Of a stretch of 38,711 bases of DNA, positions 1-9,441 are shown in pieces. The notes below the pieces were generated by a model. That model was not told where the DNA came from. It saw only the letters and a program-made list of their open reading frames with translations, and did no database searches. Numbering within the stretch: position 1 is the first letter of the stretch; the number at the start of each line of letters is the position of its first letter. This stretch comes from Clostridiaceae bacterium. Its GTDB lineage: Bacteria; Bacillota; Clostridia; DSM-8532. A program made the position numbers and the translations under genes. The stretch lies in NCBI GenBank assembly GCA_012519655.1, contig JAAYPS010000162.1, forward strand, positions 1-38,711, written 5' to 3'.

Positions 1-2
1 AG

Positions 3-506
3 TATTATAGATTAAGCCTTAATCATGGTGATGACATAACGTCCATCTCCAATGAACTGAAACTTGTCGAAAGCTATTTACATATCCAGTCCACGCGTTT
101 TCGTAACGACCTTTCAATACTAATCGACATAAAAGATATTGGAGATTTCGCAATCCCAAAAATTACACTACAACCAATTGTCGAAAATTCAATACTACAC
201 GGAATTCTTGAAAAGGACAATAAATCAGGTACAATTAAAATCAAGGGTAGGTTGAAAAAGGACAACATGATTGAGTTATCTATTGAAGACGACGGCATTG
301 GGATGGATAAGGCGCAAATTAGTAAACTTATGAACACTAAAAGAGAACCCTCCAATATGGGTAACTACGGGCTTCGAAATATTGAAATGAGAATCTGCTT
401 ATATTTCAATATCGAAAAGGCTATCCGAATAATAAGCAAACCAGGAGTTGGAACAAAGGTCTTAATAAACTTTCCACCTAAACCCTATAATTTGCAGGCT
501 AATTAA
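3..506 (+). CDS. YesM-type sensor histidine kinase, C-terminal part (cut by window edge)
   Basis: The reading frame is open from base 3 to a stop at 504-506, so only the C-terminal 167 residues are in the window. The visible part is the end of the dimerisation region and the HATPase_c domain of a LytS/YesM-family kinase. The N-box reads LQPIVENSILHG, the G1 box EDDGIGMD, and the G2-like segment GNYGLRNIEMRICLYF. The phosphoacceptor histidine and the sensor half would lie upstream, outside the window. Family members usually pair with an AraC-type response regulator and control sugar ABC transporters or glycosidases. The gene ends 11 bases from the convergent GH2 gene, which fits a glycan-utilisation setting. 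The kinase N-terminus near 24.9 kb is a separate fragment: the segment joining the two is absent and they are 24 kb apart. Confidence 0.9.
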   Translation, partial: YYRLSLNHGDDITSISNELKLVESYLHIQSTRFRNDLSILIDIKDIGDFAIPKITLQPIVENSILHGILEKDNKSGTIKIKGRLKKDNMIELSIEDDGIGMDKAQISKLMNTKREPSNMGNYGLRNIEMRICLYFNIEKAIRIISKPGVGTKVLINFPPKPYNLQAN

Positions 507-517
507 CATCAAAGATA

Positions 518-2902
518 TTATTCGGCTTTGAGATTTATAATAATATCTTTCATTCCTTTGGAAGATACTATTACCCTTATATCTCCCGGACCATCTGCTT
601 GTACCATTGCCATCAACAAGCCTGAAAGCATTTTGCGACTTGGTGAGCTGTATAAAGTATGGTCCATAAGATCTCCAGAGTCCATTCCAACCAAGTGAGC
701 AGGACCTTCCACCTTACAGTTTATCATGGGCGTGGCGTCGGGAACATGTAATCCGTCTATATCAATAGTTGAGATATCTATATGCGCAACTCCACCAACT
801 CTTAATTTCTCTCTATCAGCCATAGCCTTCAGTGCGTTCGGTTTTTTTGTTGTCTTGACTATAGTCTCTGCAACCTTCTTTCCAGCGATATATCCTATTG
901 CCTTTAACTCACCCGGTTGATAGGGTATGTCCCATACAAGATGCAAGTCATGAGTTGTAATATCCTCTCTTCTCGGATCATTCCATTCAAACCTGCAGCC
1001 ATAATTTGGGCACATATAACCCTTAGTCCCGACAAGACGTCCATTAATGTAAAGCTTAACATGCTCACAATTTGTGTAGGCAACAACCTGTTTGAAAACC
1101 CCCTCCTCACCTTCCCAGTTCCAGTGGGGAAGCAAGTGAAGTGTTATTTGGTTTTGATTCCATATACTTTTAAAATAATAGTATGTATCTTTCGGGAAAC
1201 CTGCGGTGTCCAATGGTCCACATGGTGCACCTTTGCTTGGCCAGCCAGCTTCACCTAAATAGTCAATACCCGTCCACAAATAATCGCCTGCTACAAAATC
1301 ACGACTTACAGTATAACGCCACAACCACTCATGTTCTAAAGTTGCTGCAACGTAATTTCTTTCAGGGCTGTAGTCACCACGGAAGGAACTTAAGCCAGCT
1401 GGATTTTCAGCTCCGCAGAAGCGCCGCTTGGGGTATAGCCTTTTATCTTCATCATATAGGGTTTCAGCCCTTTCATTCCAACGACCGGTATAATTATAGC
1501 CCACTACATCCAATTCATTTTCAAACTCGCGGTTTGTGGTGTACGGAGCAGCGGCTGCAATATTGTCACATGCACTAGTTACCATACGGCTCGGATCCTC
1601 ACGATGACATATATCACGAAGAAACTTTAATATTTTTACACCCTCTGCAGCAGACTGCTCAGGTATTTCATTGCCAATACTCCATAGGATGACAGAAGGA
1701 TGGTTACGATCTCTACGTATCATCCTTAGTAAATCTTCCTCACCATGGTTACTAAAAAACTGAGAGTAGCCATATGCGAAAGTCTCACTGTAATAATTAT
1801 TGAGCTTGTTCTTAGTCAGAAGCCATTCATCAAAAGCTTCGTCCATAACAAGGAAACCCATTTCATCGCAGAGATCTAAAAATTCTGGAGTAGGAGGATT
1901 ATGAGCACATCGTATACCATTACAGCCCATTTCCTTTAAGGCAAGAAGCCTCCTTTCCCATGTCTCTCGATAACCAACAGCACCAGTCAGCCCGCAGTCA
2001 TGATGCAAGCACATCCCTTTTATTTTTACTGATTTACCGTTGAGCAGGAAGCCTTTATCGCTATCAAATACCGCAGTGCGAATCCCAATTTTTGTTCTAA
2101 CAAAATCAACAGGTTCTCCATCAACAACAACCGTGCTTTCAAGAGTATACAGATAGGGATCGCTATCTGTCCAGAGGTGCGGGTTTTTGATTGTTGGGGC
2201 AACCATTGTATCACCGCTGGTACCTGGTTTAAGAAAAAGCGGTGCTCCTGTATAGCTTACCTGGACGCCCTCATGATCATAAATTCTATGCATGACACCA
2301 GTATTAACTGGTATACCACTTTCATTTACAATTCGAGTATTTATTTGAAGAATTGCTTTATCATCATTCATATAAATTCGATTGGTAAAACAAAATATAC
2401 CCCACTGATCTACATGAACTTTTTCATATATATCCAACCATACATTACGGTATATGCCAGAACCAGAATACCAACGTGAATTAGGTTGTAGGGAATTATT
2501 AACGCGGACAGCGATAACATTGTCTCCCTCCCTCAACCCCTCTGTTAAATCAACAGTGAAGGAACTATAGCCATATCCACAGCCTCCAACCAACTCACCG
2601 TTGAGATAAACCGAAGAATCCATATATACTCCGTCAAACATCAGTGAAACTTTTTTGTTCTTCATATTCTCTTCATAATTGAAGTGTTTACGATACCAGC
2701 CAATACCTGCCAGAGCATATCCTCCACCTCTTCCTGTAGGATTGTCTTTGTTTATGGGGTACTCAATGCTCCAGTCATGCGGAACATTAAGCTGCTGCCA
2801 GGTTTCATCATTTAGTTCGGGCTTAAAACCCTCCGGATCATCACCTAGTTTAAATAGCCAGTTGTGATTAAAGCATGAATGTCTTCGATAATTATTTTCC
2901 AT
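518..2902 (-). CDS. Glycoside hydrolase family 2 (beta-galactosidase-like)
   Basis: The 794-residue protein has the GH2 layout: an N-terminal jelly-roll (about 1-160), an immunoglobulin-like domain (about 165-275), a TIM barrel (about 280-590) and C-terminal beta domains. The acid/base glutamate is E412 in WSIGNE. The likely nucleophile is E499 in FCGAENPAG. The start follows GGAGGGG with good spacing. No signal peptide is visible, so the enzyme is probably cytoplasmic and acts on imported oligosaccharides. GH2 includes beta-galactosidases, beta-glucuronidases and beta-mannosidases. The shape (about 800 residues, short C-terminal domains) resembles the BgaB/GalB type of beta-galactosidase, but the sugar cannot be fixed from sequence. 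It is convergent with the kinase fragment upstream in the window and stands as a single gene before addA. Confidence 0.92.
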   Translation of the reverse strand: MENNYRRHSCFNHNWLFKLGDDPEGFKPELNDETWQQLNVPHDWSIEYPINKDNPTGRGGGYALAGIGWYRKHFNYEENMKNKKVSLMFDGVYMDSSVYLNGELVGGCGYGYSSFTVDLTEGLREGDNVIAVRVNNSLQPNSRWYSGSGIYRNVWLDIYEKVHVDQWGIFCFTNRIYMNDDKAILQINTRIVNESGIPVNTGVMHRIYDHEGVQVSYTGAPLFLKPGTSGDTMVAPTIKNPHLWTDSDPYLYTLESTVVVDGEPVDFVRTKIGIRTAVFDSDKGFLLNGKSVKIKGMCLHHDCGLTGAVGYRETWERRLLALKEMGCNGIRCAHNPPTPEFLDLCDEMGFLVMDEAFDEWLLTKNKLNNYYSETFAYGYSQFFSNHGEEDLLRMIRRDRNHPSVILWSIGNEIPEQSAAEGVKILKFLRDICHREDPSRMVTSACDNIAAAAPYTTNREFENELDVVGYNYTGRWNERAETLYDEDKRLYPKRRFCGAENPAGLSSFRGDYSPERNYVAATLEHEWLWRYTVSRDFVAGDYLWTGIDYLGEAGWPSKGAPCGPLDTAGFPKDTYYYFKSIWNQNQITLHLLPHWNWEGEEGVFKQVVAYTNCEHVKLYINGRLVGTKGYMCPNYGCRFEWNDPRREDITTHDLHLVWDIPYQPGELKAIGYIAGKKVAETIVKTTKKPNALKAMADREKLRVGGVAHIDISTIDIDGLHVPDATPMINCKVEGPAHLVGMDSGDLMDHTLYSSPSRKMLSGLLMAMVQADGPGDIRVIVSSKGMKDIIINLKAE

Positions 2903-3043
2903 TTTACCCCTCCATGTTCCGCATTGTCATGTTTTTCTTTATTAACCTAAATAAATTTTCCCAGCCATTATATTACATAATATTCAAGAATACAATCATT
3001 CACAATAACCTTCATCGATAATAATATCATCAATGTTTCAAAA

Positions 3044-6000
3044 CTATACATCCACACTTATGCTTCCATATCCTGTGAAATATAGCTCTCCGCTTTGTGA
3101 CCTTTCTTTTGTTATCATATTCCAAATCATACAGTATAGCTTAATTTGCTTTGAATAATGATCAGTCAATAACTTTAAGTCCTCATTGGTTTCAAAATAG
3201 TTTGTTTTATAATCAATTATTGACCAAGTATCCTTTTCCTTAATGGCAAGGTCAATCTTGCCTTGTAAAATAACTGGTACCTTCTGGATTTTTAAGAATT
3301 CATATACTGGATCACCAGTATCTATGATTATTGAAAAAGGCACTTCAGTAAGCTTCATATCAGCGTTTTGTATTCTGGAATAAAGAGAGCTTTCTTTAAA
3401 ATCTTTTATTAATCGGTCTGCCCTCTCAATATGCTCGGTCTCAGAAAAACCGTATTGGCTTAAAATATATCTTTTGTAGTCATGATTATCAAATTCGTCT
3501 TTGACTAAATGTTCAATTATTTCATGGATTGCATTCCCCCACTGAGGCCCAAGGCCACCCTTTACGGTGTGCAAGGGTTCGTCACTGATAATGTCGCTCA
3601 CTGACATTTCTATGTAAGTCGGCTTTTTTTGCATTGCAATAAATAATTCTGTCTGCCTCTTAAAGCTATCGAAATCTTCCTTACTATGTTCTACTGGAAT
3701 CTCTGCAAGCGCTTCGGATGGTTTTTGCTTTGGTGTTTGAACATCTGGTATATCATAAGCATCCTCTTTAATATTAACAAACTCAAGTAACGGTTCCCAA
3801 GGATTTCTTCTGTTAGATTTTTCGCTGTTTGAGATAAATAGAATGTTTTTTGCTCTTGTAGCAGCCACATACAAAAGACGAATTTCTTCGGCTTCCTGGT
3901 ACTCTTTTTCTGCTACCTCATACTCATCCCAAAATAAAGGTTGACCGATTACCTTACTAGAAAATTCACCCGTACTTTTTTTAATCACAAAATATCCTAC
4001 CGATTTTGTTTCTGTTCTCTTTATATGGTAATCCGGAGTTATATTTGGTCTTTTAAATGGATGAGCCAGAAAAACAACAGGCGCCTCAAGCCCTTTTGCT
4101 TTGTGAAGATTCATAATCCTTACAGCATTTTGCCCTTCCCCACTTATATCCAATTCTTCTTCCAAATCTGCTTCCATTATCACATCAAGGTTGTCGATCA
4201 TTGAGTTATAATCATTATTGCCTAACATGTTCTTTCTTAACATTTCTAGGATCTTAATAATATAACCACAAGAGGTTGTAAATTCGCTGGCAACAGCAGT
4301 TAATGGAATTAGTCCAATATCGGATGCAATTTGCTCAAACGTTGTTACGGGATGATTGTTTCGTGATAATCTATGGTACATTTTTAGTTTCTCGAAGGCA
4401 TTTCTAAATAGCTCTGCTGTATTCTCAGATAAGCCGTCCGGGATTGTTGCGTATGTTCTAAACACTCCTCCTTTAAGCTTATACTCAGCCAGCGCTTTAT
4501 CGCTAATACCAAAAAACATTCCTCTCAATACAGCAACAAGAAGAACTTCATTTTCTGGATCTTTTAAATACTTTAACAATATAATAAATTCTTTGAGCTC
4601 TTCAACATCCAAAAGTGAGCTTCCACCTGACAATTGCACGGGTATACCGTATTCTTTCAATGCTTTAGAGTATACCTCCATACTATCTTTATAACGTAAA
4701 ATCACTAAAAAGTCTTTGTACTCTGGTATTTCTGTTATTCCTTCCCTTGCTTCTTCTTTTGTGCGTGTAAGTCTTATACCTTGCCCATCCACAGCACTCC
4801 TAATAATCTTAGCTATGCTATTGGCATCATACTCCAATATTTCTTGTTTCTTCGTATATTGAATGGGAATACTAATAACTTTAGTTCCTGAGTGGGTACC
4901 TGGCAGATCATCCTTTAATGTATTAACCGCGCTAAATGCCGCCTGATAAGAATCTGCTTCTGGTGGCAACAAGTTCCTAAACACCTTATCAAACCATTCC
5001 CCCAGTTTATTCATTGAGCGGAAGTTAGAGGTTAGTTCCACCACTTCCCCTCCCGTTTGTGTGAATAATTTCTTTACACGGTTATATATATCGATATCAG
5101 CCCTTCTAAATCTATAAATGGACTGCTTTGGATCACCCACTACAAAAAGAGAGCCTGCAGAAGGCACAAGTTTAGTCCATTGATCTTCATATAAATCCTG
5201 CCCTGTTAAAAGAAGCATGAGCTCGGTCTGAATTGGATCTGTGTCTTGAAATTCATCTATCAAAAGACAGTGATATTTATTTTGGAAATATGATCTAACT
5301 TCTGGATAATTTCTTAGCATATTTACAGCTTTCAGCAGTAAATCTTGAAAATTGAGTCCAGCCTGCTTAGTTTTTATGTTCTCATAAAACTCAACTGCAG
5401 GCATTAAAAAACTCATTATTATATAGTGGCAGTATTCTCGCCACTGCTTAAGTACAGGTCTTATCTGTATCTGAGATACATGATTTATTTCTTGTTGTAT
5501 TTCCTTTGTTATTGCCTTATCGCTCAGCCATCTATTTAATGTTACCTTTTGATCATTTTCAAACATCTCTAATAAATTCACAATATTTGCTTCATTATCC
5601 ATATTATAATAGCGAATCATGCGAAGCGCGCTTCTGATTCTACCTTGGAGACTATCGTAACCTTTCTCCGGCTCTTCTTTTGGTATGAATTTTATCGCTC
5701 TATATATCAATGGTTTAATTTTTTCATAAGCAGGTAATAAATCAGGTTTTGGTGTACAGTTATACACGATTTCAACATCAGGGTATTGTGTAATACGATT
5801 GTATATCTCAACCAAATCCAACGCCTTTATTCCAATATCATTTAACTGTGCTAACTTTTCAGGAGAATTCACCCTGGCATCTAAAAGATACTGCTGCCAT
5901 GCTTGTTTATGTATCATCATGTCAGCAATATCATCAAGTTCTTCAAAATCCGGATCAACTGAGCCTTCTATAGGCCTTTCGCGCAGTATTGACGCACAAA

Positions 6001-6331
6001 AGGAATGAATTGTACCAATAAAACACGCCTCCATATTGTTCAACGCAGCTCTGAGCACACTTTTTTTCTGGTTATCTTCTTCCTCCTGGTAAGATTGTTC
6101 CAACTTGTTTTGAAAACGCTCTTTTAGCTCTTGAGCAGCTTTTCTTGTAAAAGTAATGGCTGCAATATTTTCAACTCTACATTTTTCTGAAGTAATAAGA
6201 CTTACCATACGATTTGTCATGCTCGTAGTCTTTCCCGAACCTGCGCCAGCCTCAATCAACATATTTACATCAAGTTTATATTTTATATCTTCACGAACAT
6301 CCAAATCCAAAATATTATTACTCATATTCAT
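3044..6331 (-). CDS. addA: AddA-type helicase-nuclease subunit
   Basis: This is the UvrD/Rep-like helicase and nuclease subunit of an AddAB (RecBCD-equivalent) enzyme, which resects double-strand ends for RecA. The helicase motifs appear in order: Walker A AGAGSGKTTS (K34), GTIHSFC, motif II LLIDEFQDTDP (D359), VVGDPKQSIYRFRRAD, VRIMNLHKAKGLEAPVVFLAHP region, and LLYVAATRAKN. The C-terminal PD-(D/E)XK nuclease has IIDYKTN with D1040 and K1042. At 1095 residues it is shorter than Bacillus AddA (about 1230). The start overlaps the end of addB by 14 bases. GGAGG lies 4 bases before this ATG and 10 before a second in-frame ATG at 6325, so either may be used. The overlap predicts translational coupling and equal subunit levels. 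Confidence 0.94.
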   Translation of the reverse strand: MNMSNNILDLDVREDIKYKLDVNMLIEAGAGSGKTTSMTNRMVSLITSEKCRVENIAAITFTRKAAQELKERFQNKLEQSYQEEEDNQKKSVLRAALNNMEACFIGTIHSFCASILRERPIEGSVDPDFEELDDIADMMIHKQAWQQYLLDARVNSPEKLAQLNDIGIKALDLVEIYNRITQYPDVEIVYNCTPKPDLLPAYEKIKPLIYRAIKFIPKEEPEKGYDSLQGRIRSALRMIRYYNMDNEANIVNLLEMFENDQKVTLNRWLSDKAITKEIQQEINHVSQIQIRPVLKQWREYCHYIIMSFLMPAVEFYENIKTKQAGLNFQDLLLKAVNMLRNYPEVRSYFQNKYHCLLIDEFQDTDPIQTELMLLLTGQDLYEDQWTKLVPSAGSLFVVGDPKQSIYRFRRADIDIYNRVKKLFTQTGGEVVELTSNFRSMNKLGEWFDKVFRNLLPPEADSYQAAFSAVNTLKDDLPGTHSGTKVISIPIQYTKKQEILEYDANSIAKIIRSAVDGQGIRLTRTKEEAREGITEIPEYKDFLVILRYKDSMEVYSKALKEYGIPVQLSGGSSLLDVEELKEFIILLKYLKDPENEVLLVAVLRGMFFGISDKALAEYKLKGGVFRTYATIPDGLSENTAELFRNAFEKLKMYHRLSRNNHPVTTFEQIASDIGLIPLTAVASEFTTSCGYIIKILEMLRKNMLGNNDYNSMIDNLDVIMEADLEEELDISGEGQNAVRIMNLHKAKGLEAPVVFLAHPFKRPNITPDYHIKRTETKSVGYFVIKKSTGEFSSKVIGQPLFWDEYEVAEKEYQEAEEIRLLYVAATRAKNILFISNSEKSNRRNPWEPLLEFVNIKEDAYDIPDVQTPKQKPSEALAEIPVEHSKEDFDSFKRQTELFIAMQKKPTYIEMSVSDIISDEPLHTVKGGLGPQWGNAIHEIIEHLVKDEFDNHDYKRYILSQYGFSETEHIERADRLIKDFKESSLYSRIQNADMKLTEVPFSIIIDTGDPVYEFLKIQKVPVILQGKIDLAIKEKDTWSIIDYKTNYFETNEDLKLLTDHYSKQIKLYCMIWNMITKERSQSGELYFTGYGSISVDV

Positions 6332-9314
6332 TAAGCCTCCTTAGTACGGAAAGAGCTTCCACGCTTTCATCATGGCGTTTTGCGGTAATGATTTGTTCAA
6401 GTCTATGAATTCTGCATACTATTTTGTAATCGCACCATCTGCAGTCACCTTGTTCCTCTGTTGCTGCAAATATTCCTTCGCCAATTACCATGAATAGGTC
6501 ATCTAAAAGCTTCAGAAAAGTTAAATTCTCTCTTTGTACCCGTGTAAAACGTCGGCCTTCTCCTTTTTTTGTGGGAAACGAGTATACCCCTTCTTGAACT
6601 TTGGCATTTTTAGTGCCGTCTTCATTCCTTAGAATTGTCTCACAGGCATATGCATATAGAGCATGTTGAATCTGCCTGCCACCTTTAAAAAAGTCCCTAT
6701 CACTAAAACCATAAGTTCCCCCCGATTTGTAATCGATAATTCTATATGTGTTTTCACTTAGCCTGTCTATTCTATCAATTTTTCCAGACAATAGAAATTT
6801 ATTCTCTGATGGAAGTGTCACCTCAACGGGTGGGTAACTTTCATCCTTTATACCAAAACCCAACTCAAATTCTATTGGAACTCCATCATCAGAATTTTCC
6901 TCCTCGCTTGTAAGAAATACAATACAGGACTCAAGTATGTCCTTTACCTCAACATCAAATACTACCTCATCGGGTGGAGGAATTTGCTTTTTAAACTCAT
7001 TAATCTCTGATTTTGCAATTTCAACAATTAGTGAAGAATGCTTATCCTTATTTGGCTTTTCTTTTCTTTCGGATATGGTTTTATAAAACTTCTCAAAAAT
7101 TGAGTGATATAATGTTCCTTTTTGAAGGGGATCGAGCCAAATTTCAGGATCATATGTTATCTCATCGGGTGGTGAAATATTGAGTACATATCGCAAGAAA
7201 TATTGATATGGGCACTTTGCCAACAGTTCCAGCTTACTGGCAGAAAACACCTTGTTTTTTATTTCTATGTCCATACTATCCACATATCCGTCATAACAAG
7301 TGAATTTCTCAGAACTTCGATTATCCCAAGCCATTACTCCTTGCTTTAAGTGAGGGTAACACTGGAAAATAAGCTCACTTTTATTCTTAGCATCTTGTGC
7401 ATGGAAACACTTTTCGAGCCAATATCCACTCTCATCTATCGCATTTGCTGTTATATATCCTTGGGTTATCTTAAAATGATTATGTAAATCTGAATAATCA
7501 GCAGAAGGTTTTCTACTAATCATCCTAAATAGTTGTAACATAAATGAAGATGGGGTTTTCTGCCTGTTTTCTGCAGTGTCGAATGAAGAATAAATAAGCG
7601 TTATATTACCCTTTAAATCCGACAATAATTCAGTGGTTCGATAAACTCTTTCATTTGCACGTTGCCTATTTTGTAATATGTTATTTGACAGTCTTTGCTT
7701 TTCAACATCAAGTAATATCGCATCTTCTGCAACCTTTCCTGGAAACCTGTCAGAATCGAAACCTATAAAATAATTATGCTGTCGATTGATAAAGAACTCA
7801 TTATCACTACTGCAAATATGGATATGACCTTCCTTTGGACCCGATACGCCTATACGGATACTTAGGATATAGCTTTTTAAGATACTAAGCGCTTCATCAA
7901 TATCAACTAATAGCTCTAATAACGATAGTTGGTTTAGAGTTTCGGTTATAATTATCTTTGCTTCAGCATCTAATTGACTTTTTTGCGGCACAAACACTTT
8001 TATTAAGGATGATATACCTTTAGCAAGCTTATTTAAAAACATTTTACCAGCAACGGCTTCGGGTATAGTTGTAAATAGGCTTTCAACAAACAATTTTACA
8101 CCCTCCACTATTCTAAGCTTATTTAATCGGTATTCTTCCTTCATATTTCTTTGAGACTGTAGATCTTCAGTTAAATCTGCAAGAATAGGAGCATAACGTT
8201 CCCTTCCCCAGCCTATACCAGATGCTCTAAGAGTATTCGCAGCTTGGTAAGGATTTATATTCTCGTTGTCATCTGAGGGTATTTCTATAAGTTCTTGATA
8301 AAGCATGCTAATAAAATCTGTTACCCGATAATCAGAACCTATCCAATCGATTATACTTCTAAACGCCTTTCCGGGTTTCGAGTTCTGAATATTAACACCA
8401 TACCCAAATGTAACAGGAATCTTAAGTTGTTGCATCTTCTGGTACATCAACTGTGAATATGGCTCTTTCGAAGCAGTGTAAATACATACATTATCAAAAG
8501 GAATTTGCTTTGCTATTACATCTCGAAGTACAGCTTCAATTTCATTGTTGTCACCAAATGCCTTAATTAAGCTAATACTGCTATAGTCGGTTTCTGCACT
8601 TTGTTTTTCAAGTGCAAATAAATTTACAAAAGGAGATTGATTCTCAGCCTGAGTCGGATAATTCTCACTATAATATGACTTAGGCACATCTAAGCTATTT
8701 ATCTTGTTACCGTACAGAATCTTTATAGCGGCAAATTTTTCGGCAATGAACTTTTTTTCAAGGAAACGAAGGTTAATACTATTTGGAATAAGGAGCAGTC
8801 CATCTTGTTTAAAGTCACTATCCAAAGCCATTTTAAGGATACCTGGATAGTCGACTAAACCTTGATTTTGTAGCTCTAAATCATAAGCTACAATGATCTT
8901 ACTTATATCAGAACCCTTTTCTACACTGACAAAAGAGGAGTTATTGAAATCGCTCTGAACAATGTCTGCATATTTGATTTCCATAATTGCATTCCATATT
9001 GAATTGGATATGGAAGGAGTTGCTTGAATATTTGTAAAATATTCAAACTCACCATTTTTGTGCATATTATATATGATTGCAAATAATATCTGTCGGGATA
9101 TGCTATCGTCAGCAAATATATAACCTTTACTACTTAATAAAGGCATGGCAATTTGAGTAGCAATATCGATTATGGTTTCTATCCTGAGATTGAGTATCGG
9201 TGTTTTTTCAGTGAGCCTTTTTATGATGTTCTGCCCTATTTGATATGAGGGCACCAGGAGTAATTTGTTTTCTATTAAGTTGTCCTTGCATACCTTTGAT
9301 AAAGCATCAATCAT
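6318..9314 (-). CDS. addB: AddB-like nuclease subunit with iron-sulfur cysteines
   Basis: The 998-residue partner of AddA is the first gene of the operon. Its C-terminal PD-(D/E)XK nuclease domain contains GKIDRIDR and IIDYKSGG (D861, K863). Four cysteines frame the domain: C701 in LLAKCPYQYF, and C958, C961 and C967 in CRWCDYKIVC. This is the 4Fe-4S arrangement known from AddB. The N-terminus (LLLVPSYQIGQNIIKRL) corresponds to the inactive-helicase half but has no GxxGxGKT Walker A, unlike Bacillus AddB, and the protein is shorter than the usual 1150-1170 residues. The start at 9314 follows GTAGGAGATG. An AddB/RexB-like role is inferred from the fold, the cysteines and the overlap with addA. 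Confidence 0.9.
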   Translation of the reverse strand: MIDALSKVCKDNLIENKLLLVPSYQIGQNIIKRLTEKTPILNLRIETIIDIATQIAMPLLSSKGYIFADDSISRQILFAIIYNMHKNGEFEYFTNIQATPSISNSIWNAIMEIKYADIVQSDFNNSSFVSVEKGSDISKIIVAYDLELQNQGLVDYPGILKMALDSDFKQDGLLLIPNSINLRFLEKKFIAEKFAAIKILYGNKINSLDVPKSYYSENYPTQAENQSPFVNLFALEKQSAETDYSSISLIKAFGDNNEIEAVLRDVIAKQIPFDNVCIYTASKEPYSQLMYQKMQQLKIPVTFGYGVNIQNSKPGKAFRSIIDWIGSDYRVTDFISMLYQELIEIPSDDNENINPYQAANTLRASGIGWGRERYAPILADLTEDLQSQRNMKEEYRLNKLRIVEGVKLFVESLFTTIPEAVAGKMFLNKLAKGISSLIKVFVPQKSQLDAEAKIIITETLNQLSLLELLVDIDEALSILKSYILSIRIGVSGPKEGHIHICSSDNEFFINRQHNYFIGFDSDRFPGKVAEDAILLDVEKQRLSNNILQNRQRANERVYRTTELLSDLKGNITLIYSSFDTAENRQKTPSSFMLQLFRMISRKPSADYSDLHNHFKITQGYITANAIDESGYWLEKCFHAQDAKNKSELIFQCYPHLKQGVMAWDNRSSEKFTCYDGYVDSMDIEIKNKVFSASKLELLAKCPYQYFLRYVLNISPPDEITYDPEIWLDPLQKGTLYHSIFEKFYKTISERKEKPNKDKHSSLIVEIAKSEINEFKKQIPPPDEVVFDVEVKDILESCIVFLTSEEENSDDGVPIEFELGFGIKDESYPPVEVTLPSENKFLLSGKIDRIDRLSENTYRIIDYKSGGTYGFSDRDFFKGGRQIQHALYAYACETILRNEDGTKNAKVQEGVYSFPTKKGEGRRFTRVQRENLTFLKLLDDLFMVIGEGIFAATEEQGDCRWCDYKIVCRIHRLEQIITAKRHDESVEALSVLRRLNEYE

Positions 9315-9441
9315 GTTTACATCTCCTACAAAATACTCTTACTATACATTTTACAATAACGAAAGACATTTTTGTAGAAAAAAGTAAACATTTTTACAAT
9401 GTAACCCTAATATGCGCCAAAATGCTGCTACCTATCTTGTA

